Origin: Pyropia yezoensis
Taxonomy: Eukaryota > Rhodophyta > Bangiophyceae > Bangiales > Bangiaceae
Direction of reading: 5' to 3'
NCBI GenBank assembly: GCA_009829735.1
Contig: CM020619.1
Coordinates: forward strand, 6,092,083 to 6,156,082
DNA length: 64,000 nucleotides
Part shown: piece after piece, positions 52,465 through 63,534 of the stretch
How positions within the stretch are numbered: the stretch's first letter is position 1
Layout of the letters: each line of letters opens with the position of its first letter
Position numbers and translations under genes: made by a program
The notes under the pieces: model-generated
What the model saw: only the letters and a program-made list of their open reading frames with translations
Database searches by the model: none
Told to the model about the DNA's origin: nothing

Positions 52465-52827
52465 TGTAGCACAATAGGGATCCGTCGCACGTCCACTCTC
52501 AGGGAACACTCACCAAAGGGGATCGGCACCAACGTCACCGGGAGGCCAAGGTTGCTGTCCTTGGAGCGCAAGCCACGGGACCAAGATGGGAGCCCAAATG
52601 GGAGGGGTTTGTTGTTCTACCGTGGCCGGCGGTGGATTCGCCGCCGGCCCCCACGTTATAAACCCTCGGAGACACTACTAACTACCCTCCACCCCAAGAT
52701 GCAAGTCCCTCTGGTCATACGTAACTTATAGATACCGTGACCAGTACGAACTATCAAATTGGAAGTCAAGGGTTAGAAGTAGCCCCCCTAATATTAGGGT
52801 TACAATACGGCCAACCATATTGCTACA
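52465..52827 (-). repeat. Right LTR (5' LTR of gag-pol)
   Basis: 363 bp, same ends as the left LTR and 98.3% identical by direct comparison (six differences). A TATA-like TTTATAA on the minus strand (52656-52662), about 170 bp from the outer end, is a plausible promoter for the element. Confidence 0.93.
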
Positions 52828-52832
52828 CCACG
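52828..52832. other. Target-site duplication, right copy
   Basis: CCACG directly follows the CA end of the right LTR, matching 41996-42000. Confidence 0.92.
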
Positions 52833-52900
52833 CAAAGCGCATCGAGGCCGCCGCTGTGCGTGGCGGGAGGAGGGGGATGACGCCCCTGACAATGCGCTGA
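52833..52900 (+). pseudogene. Severed 3' end of the GIY-YIG-like gene
   Basis: Reading on from the target duplication in the host frame gives about 22 codons (AKRIEAAAVRGG then RRGMTPLTMR) to a TGA at 52898-52900. This is the natural C-terminus lost from the gene at 39876-42000 by the insertion. Confidence 0.75.
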
Positions 52901-54404
52901 AGGACCTGCCGTGGCGGTGACGGGCGTGCCCGTATCAGCGGAGCAGATGGGAAGGGCGGTGAGGTCATATGTGGCGGTGCTGTTGGAGATTCGCGGGAGG
53001 GACTTACGGGCGCGGGTAGTGCCCGGTGGGTGACTTGGGCGGAGGACGTATCCGGCCTGCCTGGTGCAGGGAGCGGGGAGGGCGGATCCTGGGCGGCCCG
53101 CGGGAGCACCGGGAGGCGGGGGATGCGAGCGGCGACCCCGTGGCAGCAGGCGAGGAGGCGATCCCGGTGGCCGAAGGGCAGGGTCGAGTGGCGACCCGCG
53201 GAGAGCCGCACGATGGAGGGCGGGCGGCGGGTGAGCGGCCGAGCGGGGGCCGCTGCACCGCACGGCGCAAGCAGCGGGGGGCGGGCATTAAGGGGAAGTG
53301 GGGGGGGGGGGGGGGGGGGACGCGGCTGCGTGACAAGTGGGGGAGGGCGTGAAGGACTGCGTGGCCCTTAAAACGGGGGGAACGCGCGGGAGGGGCAGGC
53401 GACGAGAAAGTGGGCATCTTTTGCTCTCGCTGCTGCGTCTGGCTACGTGGGCGAGAGGGACAAGGTGGGGAGCGCCAACTCCCCTTGTGGTGCGCCAACA
53501 GGTGCGACGCGTCCCTCGCGGGGCGACCGCGCCGGCGCTCCACGCCATGTGGTTCAGGGGGTCCACCCGGCCCGGCGGGCGACGGATGGGCGCCTGCTAA
53601 TGTATCTGTCGCTGACCATGCCCGGCCGGGTACACACGGCGCTGGTGGCCGCGTCGAGGACGACGCTGCGACAGAACGGTGTTTACACGTACGCCAATGC
53701 CACCGCGTGGGAGGAAGGACGTCGAGGGTCCGCCCGCCGCGGCGACCTCCGCCGCACCTTCCACACCATGCCGCTCGGCGGCAGAATGTGGATGTGTACG
53801 ATCAATACAATGCTCGCGGGCGGGCGGCCGCGGCGGCCGCGGCGGCAGCGGCACGGCCAGGCGGGGTGGTGGGCGCTCCACCCCGCCCGTCTGCCGCGCA
53901 ATGACGCGAGGTCGGATGAGATAGGGGGGTGCGGGGAGGACAAGCCGAGCGCCGCTCGCCCACCCACGCGGGGGAGCGTGCCCCCCGAGCAGCCCCCTGC
54001 CGCCCGCCAGTCTGCGTGGCCCGCCCTCGGGCCAACAGCCCGCGCGGCACTCCCACAGTCGGGCACGTTGCGGCGGCGGCAGCAGCGGTCACCGCCACTG
54101 CCGCGGCCGCGGCCCGGCGGGGCGGCCGGCCGATGGGGAGGGGTGGCGGTGGCAGCCGCGGTGGGGTGCCAGTGAGGTAGCCAAGGTTGGCGAACGGTAT
54201 TGGCGGACGTTTGTGGAGGTCTTCTTCGTCAAGGCCATGGCAGGGGCTGGGGGGTGCTGGTGCGGGTGTGGCCCGGGGACTGGACTATCTGGTTTACTGC
54301 GGGGGGAGAGGGCAAGGCGGAGGTGGTGTGGTGCGGGAAGGAGAGGCCGCCTTACATGGAGGTCGCCAGGCGGCTGCGAGAGCGACTCGTGCATGAGCAG
54401 CTGA
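52901..54404 (+). other. Flanking region with doubtful ORFs, cut by the gap
   Basis: Plus-strand frames at 53447-54175 (with MYLSLTMPGRVHTALVAAS and NGVYTYANATAWEEGRRG) and from 54200 into the gap (with WPGDWTIWFTAGG and YMEVARRLRERL) have some protein-like parts but no known domain. A minus frame overlaps both. A G run occupies 53300-53319. The right boundary is the assembly gap. Confidence 0.3.
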
Positions 54405-54904
54405 NNNNNNNNNNNNNNNNNNNNNNNNNNNNNNNNNNNNNNNNNNNNNNNNNNNNNNNNNNNNNNNNNNNNNNNNNNNNNNNNNNNNNNNNNNNNNNNN
54501 NNNNNNNNNNNNNNNNNNNNNNNNNNNNNNNNNNNNNNNNNNNNNNNNNNNNNNNNNNNNNNNNNNNNNNNNNNNNNNNNNNNNNNNNNNNNNNNNNNNN
54601 NNNNNNNNNNNNNNNNNNNNNNNNNNNNNNNNNNNNNNNNNNNNNNNNNNNNNNNNNNNNNNNNNNNNNNNNNNNNNNNNNNNNNNNNNNNNNNNNNNNN
54701 NNNNNNNNNNNNNNNNNNNNNNNNNNNNNNNNNNNNNNNNNNNNNNNNNNNNNNNNNNNNNNNNNNNNNNNNNNNNNNNNNNNNNNNNNNNNNNNNNNNN
54801 NNNNNNNNNNNNNNNNNNNNNNNNNNNNNNNNNNNNNNNNNNNNNNNNNNNNNNNNNNNNNNNNNNNNNNNNNNNNNNNNNNNNNNNNNNNNNNNNNNNN
54901 NNNN
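54405..54904. other. Assembly gap of exactly 500 N
   Basis: The round length indicates a scaffolding placeholder, not a measured distance. Sequence on the right repeats sequence from 44197 onward. Confidence 0.98.
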
Positions 54905-56105
54905 CGGCTCCCTACCCGCCTATGGCGGGGTTGAAGTCGGCGTCGAGCTGGCGACGTAACCATGGTGTCATGGCGGATGCGTTTCGCACGATATAACGTG
55001 TGCGTTGCAGACCGGCAACGGTCGTGCGCCGGTATACACTCCCGTGCGCCCGCCGCTATGGCAGGAGGGTGGGAACCCGCCCCTGCTTTCCGGTTTGACA
55101 CCGGCTCCTGTCTCCGATACTTCGGAGTGTGTTGGCCTCCCGGCCGGTCCACCCGTTGCAGGGTACCTTCACCCTTGAGGTTACCCTCGGGCAGGCGTCC
55201 TCCTTCTTGCTGTCCGTCCGCCGGCAGGGGGCGCCTGTTTTATCTTCCGACGGGTGTCCGTCGGCACATCGCGCAGTTGGGCGTGGACCTGATAGCTGCC
55301 AAGACCGGGTTGGCCCGGGAGTTCGAGGCCCTGCTGGCTGTTCACGATGCCGTGAACTGGGTTGGGGTGTTTGCCCTTCCCCCGTACCGGGACCCGCAGG
55401 CTGGGGCTACCCCCTTGCCTCGTCACTCGTTGCGTATCCGGCGTACTCAGCCGGGTGAGCCTAGTTGCCATGGGTGGGCGTCCACCGAGGCCGTTCCTGA
55501 CCTGGGTATTCCCATGGTTATCCATGACCCTCTTCAGGTCCTTGCCCCGTGGTTCGGTAACCCGATACCGGCGGCGGTTGGCCGTCGTCCCCGAGAGTGG
55601 GCTCTGCGGGTGGGAGCGTGAGGTGTCCCGTCGTCGGCGGAGCCCCGCCGGGGTTACGGTGGAGCCCCTTCGGTAGGGTCCTACCGAGCCTCGTATCAGG
55701 TGCCACCGGCTCCGATGGTAGCCGTGTCGGCTCCTCTGGCTCCTCTGGCTCCTCTGGCTGCGCCAGTGTCGCTCTCGCCCCTGTCATACAAGACGGGGGT
55801 CCCTGTCTCTGGTATGAGGGCGTTGACGCCCTTGTTGCCCGCGCCATGCGGGAGGGTCTCTCTGTTAGCTGGGGGGATATCCCCCCAGGTGCTGCGCTAG
55901 TTGGGTCAGCGCGTTGCTTCGGTGGCGTGCTGGACCGCCTCCAGAAAGCTCTGAAGGACGTGGAGGCTGGCCGCAACACCCTCGTCCAGCTATGCACCGA
56001 GGTAACTCGGGTAATTAACCGTCGTGAGATTGCCGACCGGTGGAGCACGGAGTATACGCACTTACGCGTGAGTGGCCTCCCTCGGGCAGTGGGTCTACCC
56101 ACTGA
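54905..56105 (+). pseudogene. Partial antisense ORF, second copy
   Basis: Corresponds to the C-terminal ~400 residues of the 42948-45404 ORF but is broken by about ten one-base indels (for example near 54990, 55068, 55125, 55230, 55600 and 55770). The error density next to the gap suggests poor consensus, not decay. Confidence 0.75.
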
Positions 56106-56418
56106 GGAGCGCTATTGTTAGTGCGGGAGAGGGCCCCGGTGACCCTTATGGTGGCCGGGTAGTAGTGAGTATAAACTCATCCCCTTTGGGGGGCATTGCT
56201 TGCCTCTGTTTGCTGCCCTGGGGAGTACCCCTTCTGGCTCAGTGGTGGCCTTGCCTCCCGTCCAACTTCTCCCGGTTGGTTCATGCTTGGGGAGGTTATC
56301 CTCCCTCACTTTGTGTCTTGGCTTTGGGAGGTCATCCTCCCGTGTAAGCCCCCTAGTTACTTCGATATTATCGAGGTTAGCCTTGACCTTTAAGTTAATT
56401 TATTAAGGTTCAGGTTTT

Positions 56419-56514
56419 ACTTAGTTACCTGAGCTTGGCTCTACTTAGTTACCTAAGCTTAGTTCGACTTAGAAACCTAAGTCTGATTTGACTTAGAAAC
56501 CTAAGTCTGCCGTA
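56419..56514. repeat. 24-bp tandem repeat, second copy
   Basis: Same four units as at 45716-45811. Confidence 0.85.
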
Positions 56515-56737
56515 ACCATGTCACACCCTACTTAGTAGGTATAAGCCTCACCCCCCAACAGCCGAAGTCGGTGTCGGTTGGGTTGTTACAGTAGGCGTCG
56601 TCGCCTCATGTAAGGCATGAGTAGTTGGCGGGGTATATTCGCCGCCTGTTCCCAGGTGGGTGAGTCGTATCCGACCCACATATCCTTGACGTACCAGGGT
56701 CCTGGTAGGTCCGGGTCGGTGTGTCCGACCACTCTCT

Positions 56738-59700
56738 CTACATGGTATGGGATCCCATCCGGTCCACCGGGTCATCTGACCGGTGGGTTGTAAGAGCTTC
56801 ATGTAGCAACCCAGCCGGTACCGGCTGAGGCTGTTCCGGCTTCGGAGCAGGTGTGACATCATTCACACTGATGCGTTGGATCTCCGTATCGGAGTGTAAG
56901 ATAACAGAGTGGTCATCTCTGTGGAGAATCTGGTACGGTCCCTTGACCGGTTGCATGAGCTTATTGCCCCGGAACTTCTGGTGTCTGATGTAGACCCAGT
57001 CACCTGTTATCAGGGTAGCGTTGCGCACCCGTAGTCGGGCGTCGAAGTTCTTCTTATATCGAAGTTGTGTTCTGTCAAGGGCACCCTTGAGCTTAGGAAT
57101 CATCCACGATAGCTTGGCCAACCAAGCTAGGTGGATACGTTCGGCCGGTCGGCCCTTCGGTGTATCATACCGAGTGCACCTGCCTGGTGGCAGCGTCAGG
57201 TTACCGACGCCTAGTGGCATGACCCACTCCAGCGGAGCGATGTTTGTGCTCCGATGTGGCCTGGCATTGTATGCCAGGGTGAGTACGGACAGAAGCCTGT
57301 CCCAAGTGTTCGTGTGCTCGGCCACGTAGCACTGTAGCATCTTGACGATGGTGCGGTTGAACCGCTCCACCTGCCCGTTGGTTTGCGGGTGGTAGTCGGA
57401 TGCCCGACGTGGTTCGATACCGAACATGCCCAGGACCTTAGTACAGAATGCTGACGTAAGGTTTGCTCCGTTGTCGGAGAGGAGTTGCTTTCATAACTCC
57501 GTATGCACTGATCCAGTGGTCAACCACTGCGTTCATAATCGTGGATGCCGTATCATTCGGGATGGCTGCCGCTCGTGACAGCTTGGTGAATCGGTCAGAC
57601 ATGACCATGATGTACCTGTTACCTTCTTCCGTTACCGGAAGTGGCCCGAGTATGTCGATAGCGACTTGCTCGTTGGGCCCATCGGGTGGGAATAGCTTCA
57701 TGGCAGACGCCTGCCTATGTAGACTCATGCGGTTACGTGCACAGGGGTGGCACCCCCTTACGTGGTCGACCACGTCGACGGCCATTGCTGGCCAGTAGAA
57801 GAACCTTCGCATTGCTGCGAACATACGTGAACCCCCCGGGTGTCCGGCTGTAGGGTTCTCGTGTTCTCGTTCCATGACGGCTTGCCGTAAGGACACGGGA
57901 ACCACGACTTGATGTCGTCCATCGGCGGGTGCCCGCCGGTATATGAGTCCGTCTTCGTTCTCGGAGAAGATGCCGGCCGTACCGGCCAGGAGGTTAGCAC
58001 GATGGACGTCTACAGTCATCGTCATTGGCCTGTGCCTCGCGGAAGTCCGCGAGGGTTAGTGGGCATGCTCGGTGTGCCATGGTATGGTCAACCATACCTT
58101 GGGTAGCGTTACCCACCATGCAGACCGGTACCACCGGGATGTCCTCGTCCACCGGGCGGGTATCCCCCGCTCGGGGTGTCGAGTCGAGACAATGCGTCTC
58201 CGAGATGGTGGGTTGACCCAGCCTTATACACGGTACGGTAGTCGTGCTCGGCCATTTTTAGCCTCCATCGGGCTAGCCTCCCATGGCTATCGGAATCCTT
58301 GTCACCAAGGTTGAGGAGCCATCTTAGGGGTTCGTGGTCGGACCTCACGATGAACCTGGAGCCCTCCAGGTATGGACGGAGCAGTTGCACTGCCCATATA
58401 ACTCCGAGGCATTCACGCTCGGTGGCACTATAGTTACGCTCAGCCGGGTTGAGTGTCCGGCTGAAGTATCCTACCGGACGTAGGTCCGGGATAACGTTAT
58501 CGGTACCGATCAACGTCTCCCCCTGTAGCAGGGTGCATCCCACTTGGGTGTCGCACGCATCGACATCGATGACGAAGGTACCCCGTCGGTGCGGTAACGC
58601 AAGGACGGGTGGGGATAGTAGGGCTCGCTTCAGCGACTCGAATGCCTCCTCTTCGCTAGGCGAAGGGGGTTGGAGTACCTTGGGCAGGGTACTGCTCGTA
58701 AGAACCGTTAACGGTTTAGCTATCCGAGCGAAGTCCTTGACGAACCGTCGGTATACATTGCACATTCCCAGGAAGCCCTTGAGCTGCGTCTGGGTGTTAG
58801 GGAACCGGGCATCCCGGAGTGCCCGGGTATTGGCTTCGAGTACCCCTAGTTTACCAGGGGTTATCTGGTGGCCCAGATATTCGACCGTCTGTTGGAAGAA
58901 GGCGCACTTCTTCAGACGCAGGGTTACCCCGGCGTTCCTCAAGAGGGTGAGTACCTCGTCAACGTGTTGCACACGGTCATCCATGTTACGCGAGAAGACG
59001 ATGACGTCATCGAGGTACACTAGGCAGTTACGCCACTTCACCCCCGACAGTATAATGTCAATAGCCCGCTGGAATGTAGCGGGGGCGTTGGACAATCCGA
59101 AGGGCATCCTTAGGAACTCGTACACTCCACTGTGACAGACGAACGCCGTTTTGGGGATATCCTCGTCCGCCACCGGGATCTGCCAGTGTCCGGCATTGCA
59201 GTCGATGGTGATAAACACCGTAGCTTCCCCCAGGGAGTCGATGCATTCATCCATCCTTGGTAAAGGGTAGGAGTCCTTCTTGGTAACCAAGTTGAGGCGT
59301 CGATAATCGATGCAAAACCGAGGGGTTTGATCCTTCTTCGGTACAATAACGACTGGGGCACCCCCACTCCGACATCGAAGGTCGGATCACCTTAGCTTCA
59401 CTCATCCTCTTCACTTCTCCATCAACGATCTCTCGTTGCATAGGTCCCGCTCGGTGCGGTTGTGACCGGGCGGGGCTTGCGCCTGGTACCAGGTCAATAC
59501 GATGTTGGGTTGCCCCAATGGTACCCAAGGCCCCGCCTGTCCACATGACGTCATGCTTTCTTAGCATCCGTCGTACCCCTTCGGCTACCGAAGGGGGAAG
59601 GTGGTCGAGGTCAGCCTCGGCCAGTGCCTTCAATGTTTCTTGGTCCTTCGGCGGAATATCCGCCGGTAATGATGGTCGACTAGGCTTCCCGTCATCGGGT

Positions 59701-60755
59701 TGCTGTCGCTCGGTGGTCTCGGCGACCGCCAGCACCTCAAGTGGTTCCACTTGACCTTCCTTGTCAGGGGTAAGGATATCTCCTTCGCAGAGCTCGGCAA
59801 TCCCGAGGATAGTTCCCTTCGGGAGGGTGACTGCCTTACGGCGATAGTTCGCCATCACTAGGAGGGACGACCCTCCTGATGGGAGGTCTATGAGACCGTT
59901 GGCCATGGTCAACCCATGGCGCTTGTACGTCCGCAAGTTGGACTTGACTCTGCAGATGCCTGCGAGGTCACAGTTAACCGGGAGGACTGTCTCCGACAAC
60001 GGCTCAAAGCGAGTTCGCTTGGCCAACCGAAGTGTCTTCGGCTCGACACATGCGTACACCTCAGCCACGTTAACGTGGCTCCCTTGTGGCGTCAGGTCCC
60101 TGACGATAGCCGTGTGTCCTCGCTTCGTCCCGTCGGCTTCTTGAAGCTCGACGGTCCTCCGGCCTGGCCGGATTGCATCAACCTGAACGTTGATGAAGGT
60201 GCACCCCAGTATGCAGGGCACCGATAGGGTCTCACACACCAGGAAGTCGACTTCCGTGGTGAGTTCCCCGATGGTAACCCGCAGCGACATCGCTGCGGTC
60301 GTACGAATGAGGCGACCATTCGCGTCCTTGATGGTGGGTCCCCGAGTCACTCTGACTCGCGGAAGCCACTTGTCCGGGAGGGTATCCTTCCGGATAAGGT
60401 TGGGTCCAGCCCCTGCATCCAGTACAGGGTAGTACGATCGTGTCGACTGGGGGTCAACCCCCAGTGTGGCTGATACCTTGAAGTTCTCCAAGGTAAACAG
60501 CACGTGGCCTACACCGATATCCGGTGTAGCTCGGGCATCCTGAACAGGGCCCTTGTCTGGTTCCATGTGACGGGGCTTCCCGTCCTCTCCTCCCAACCTT
60601 GGTGGTTGGTCATCAATCCCCTGACGCCGTGTCGTCGGGGCCGGAAGGTGTACCCGGGGGTTGATGCGGTGTCGGCTCAACCGCGCTCTCCGTGGGGCTT
60701 TCCCCGCGGTACTCCGGGGTGGCTTGCCTGGGTTACCCCAGCGCCCCCCGGTCAT
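56738..60755 (-). pseudogene. Pol, second copy, with four frameshifts
   Basis: The same polyprotein as 46035-50048 but with one extra base at each of about 57491 (T run), 58004 (G), 58168 (C run) and 59365 (C run). These split it into four frames. No stop-creating substitutions were seen. Three of the four sit in runs of three or more of one base. Confidence 0.85.
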
Positions 60756-60763
60756 CCTTCCTC

Positions 60764-62946
60764 TTACTCGTTTCCCGCCCTTGGTAGGGTGCTGTCCGCC
60801 GGGCCATCCGGCTGAGGAGGTGCCTCCTCGACGGACAGTACTCCACCTGGAGCTGGCTGCCTACCCTGTGCGGGTCCGGGTGCTCTGGCGGGATACCCCC
60901 CTGTGGATGCCTTGCGTTGCGCCGCTGCCCTCCGAGACTCCTCGGGGATAAGTGGGCAGGAAGACACCCAGTGCTGGGGATCCCCGCACAACATACATCC
61001 GGACGTGCCGGTCCCCCCTTGAGTTCGCATCGGGGTAGCCCCGTAGCTGCGGTTGCCTCCCTCGGGCGCCCGAGTGCCTGCTCCCTGGTAGGCCTTGGGT
61101 CCTTGGGTCAACCGGAACATGGACTCCCCCAACCGGTTGGGTCGGCCCGCAATCTGCGGAGGTGCCTCCGTGCGCACCGCCCATGTTGGCAAGGGTTGGT
61201 GAGGGTTACCCGTCACCGGGGAGTACCCCGTAGTCCGCACATACGGGACGCGCCGTCCCGTTCCTTCGTTGACCTGGAACTTGGTTCCAGCCGGGGCGAT
61301 GTACGCTACCGTACCATGTTCATCAATCACCGGCGTCGCCGGTAGCAACAGGTGGCCCTGTTGGTCGACTAGAGGTTCATCCTCACCAATAGGGGTATGT
61401 TCGGTCGCCACCAGTACTGGTGCGGCCTTACGTTCCACCTTCTCTTGCCTCGGTACCGGGGTAAGACTGGGTTTGCCTCCCTCACCCTTGGGCTTCGGGG
61501 CCAAGGTACATTCCGGGTGTAGCACCCGGTAGGCGTCCCCTAGGGACTTGCACATGTGCATCAGTCGACTGAAGTTCGTCCGAGCCGTATTGGCGCCCCG
61601 TGCGGATATCCGCACGTAGTTGGGTACTCCTGCGAACAGGATGGCCCGTAGTTCCCTTCACCGAGGAGCTTCCCCAGCTCGTAATCGAGTTCTTGGATCC
61701 GGCGTCCAAACATCTCCTCATCCTCCCAGCTCTGGGCGGTGGCAGTGCGCAGGGCCCGGTAGTGGTCCTCGCACTTGTCCTCACTGAGGTAACTGCTCAG
61801 CAGCTCCTTGAGGATCCCACGGTAATCCATGGGGGTGGCCGCGACCCTCATTCCCGGCATCGGGGATGCCTGGCGAAGGATGCCTCGCACCCGTTCATCA
61901 ACAAAGAACGGGAGGATCTCCAGGGCCAGCCCCTCGTTAGCGAGGGCCTTGTCCGCGGCTGCCTTGAAGCTAGTCAAGAAGCCGATGACTGCCAACGGGC
62001 GTCCGTTCGGCCCTCCGAACGTAGGAACTCCCTTCATAAGGGTCTGCATAGAGCGGATCGCCCGATGCGACGTATTACGCATCGATTCCGATACGGTGGT
62101 AGAGCGGTCCTCCAAACGATAACGTTCGGGAGTCAATACCGACCGGAAGACCTCGTTGACGATCTCCGTGTCGGCGTCCTGGATATCCAGTCGCTTAGCC
62201 AGTTGATGAGCAAACTCATCGGACTCCATCCGCTTCAGTAGGCTCGCAGTTACCTGCGCGGTCATAGCTTCCACCACTGAAGATGGTACTTCAGGCGTCG
62301 GCACCTCGGGAACCCAAGTTGCCTGGCCTCCTTCGTCGTGGGGGTACTGTGAGAGGGTACCCCCTCCGCCAATAACCGACTCTCCACCGGCGTAAGTATC
62401 CGCCGGGTCGTGTCCGCGGAGTCCGCTTCGGGTGCTCCGAGCGTATCGCTCCGTGTGGCTCCGTTCCAACTCTGCCGACGAGTCGGATCCATACCCCATT
62501 GCGTCCGGGGGTTGTCCAGGAGTAGCAACACCGGGGTTGACCCTGGTGGACTCCGAAAGTAGTCCGGCCGGTTCGAACCGTACCGGTGTGGGAGGAACAC
62601 GTCGGGGTCCCGTCGTGTGGTGTGTTGACATCAACACTGCCATTGCGTCCTCCGTCCGATCTTGACGGGCGTCGAGTCCGGAAAACCGGGCCTCGATGCG
62701 GGCCAATGATGCCATCAGGGAATCCCCTGGTGAAGGAGGCGGCGGAGTGAGGTCGGTCGACGACAGTTGAGGCGGGCCCCCGCCTCCTGCTGTCCGAGCC
62801 GTGCCAAACGTCGATCCGGCACCGGAAAGCATTGGCGTCTCAATGTTGTCGATCGGGATCCCGATCTCGGTTCCCGTAGTCACCTCCGGGGTCGGCGTCG
62901 ACGCCGATCCGTCATCTTCAACGTTCCCCGTCTCTTGGGTAGACAT
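60764..62946 (-). CDS. Gag, second copy
   Basis: Indistinguishable from 50057-52239 as read, including the -1 frame break and the zinc knuckle. Confidence 0.8.
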
Positions 62947-63171
62947 AGTCACAATCAGTCAACCGACGTAACAATCACCACGAATAAGAGAGCGAGGGGG
63001 TAGATTGGGGAGAGTAACAGTAGATCACAGTCAAAGGTAAAAACTCAACACAATCGATCAGGTCGCAACACCACGAGTACGAGAAAAGGACCGGATCCCT
63101 ATCCGTGTGCCAGGGCCGAAGACGGCGTCACCACAAGGGTGACGGAAACCCTTCCCCTGCTGCTCCACCAA

Positions 63172-63534
63172 TGTAGCACAATAGGGATCCGTCGCACGTC
63201 CACTCTCAGGGAACACTCACCAAAGGGGATCGGCACCAACGTCACCGGGAGGCCAAGGTTGCTGTCCTTGGAGCGCAAGCCACGGGACCAAGATGGGAGC
63301 CCAAATGGGAGGGGTTTGTTGTTCTACCGTGGCCGGCGGTGGATTCGCCGCCGGCCCCCACGTTATAAACCCTCGGAGACACTACTAACTACCCTCCACC
63401 CCAAGATGCAAGTCCCTCTGGTCATACGTAACTTATAGATACCGTGACCAGTACGAACTATCAAATTGGAAGTCAAGGGTTAGAAGTAGCCCCCCTAATA
63501 TTAGGGTTACAATACGGCCAACCATATTGCTACA
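63172..63534 (-). repeat. Right LTR, second copy
   Basis: Carries the same six diagnostic bases as 52465-52827 where that LTR differs from the left LTR. Confidence 0.9.

Larger units (their letters stand above)
42001..52827 (-). mobile_element. Full-length Ty3/gypsy LTR retrotransposon with antisense ORF
   Basis: A 10.8-kb element bounded by 363-bp LTRs and a CCACG target duplication. Gag and pol run on the minus strand from the right (5') LTR to the left (3') LTR. Order on the minus strand: 5' LTR, primer-binding site, gag, zinc knuckle, protease, RT, RNase H, integrase, a hairpin-rich region, the antisense ORF (plus strand), polypurine tract, 3' LTR. The domain order and DD35E integrase identify Metaviridae (Ty3/gypsy); no chromodomain is seen after the GPY/F-like motif. 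The LTRs differ at six of 363 positions, so insertion is fairly recent but not brand new. It lies inside the 3' part of a host gene. Confidence 0.93.
54905..63534 (-). mobile_element. Second, 5'-truncated (by gap) copy of the retrotransposon
   Basis: It matches 44197-52827 of the first copy almost base for base. Differences are nearly all one-base changes in homopolymers, dense in the first 1.5 kb after the gap and sparse later. Its right LTR is identical to the first copy's right LTR, and the flank beyond is the same host sequence. An assembly duplicate or unmerged haplotype is more likely than a second insertion. Confidence 0.85.

Noticed and set aside
54905-63534. A second independent retrotransposon insertion
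   Set aside because: Same host flank, same LTR variants and almost only homopolymer differences; it is the same locus assembled twice or duplicated as a block.
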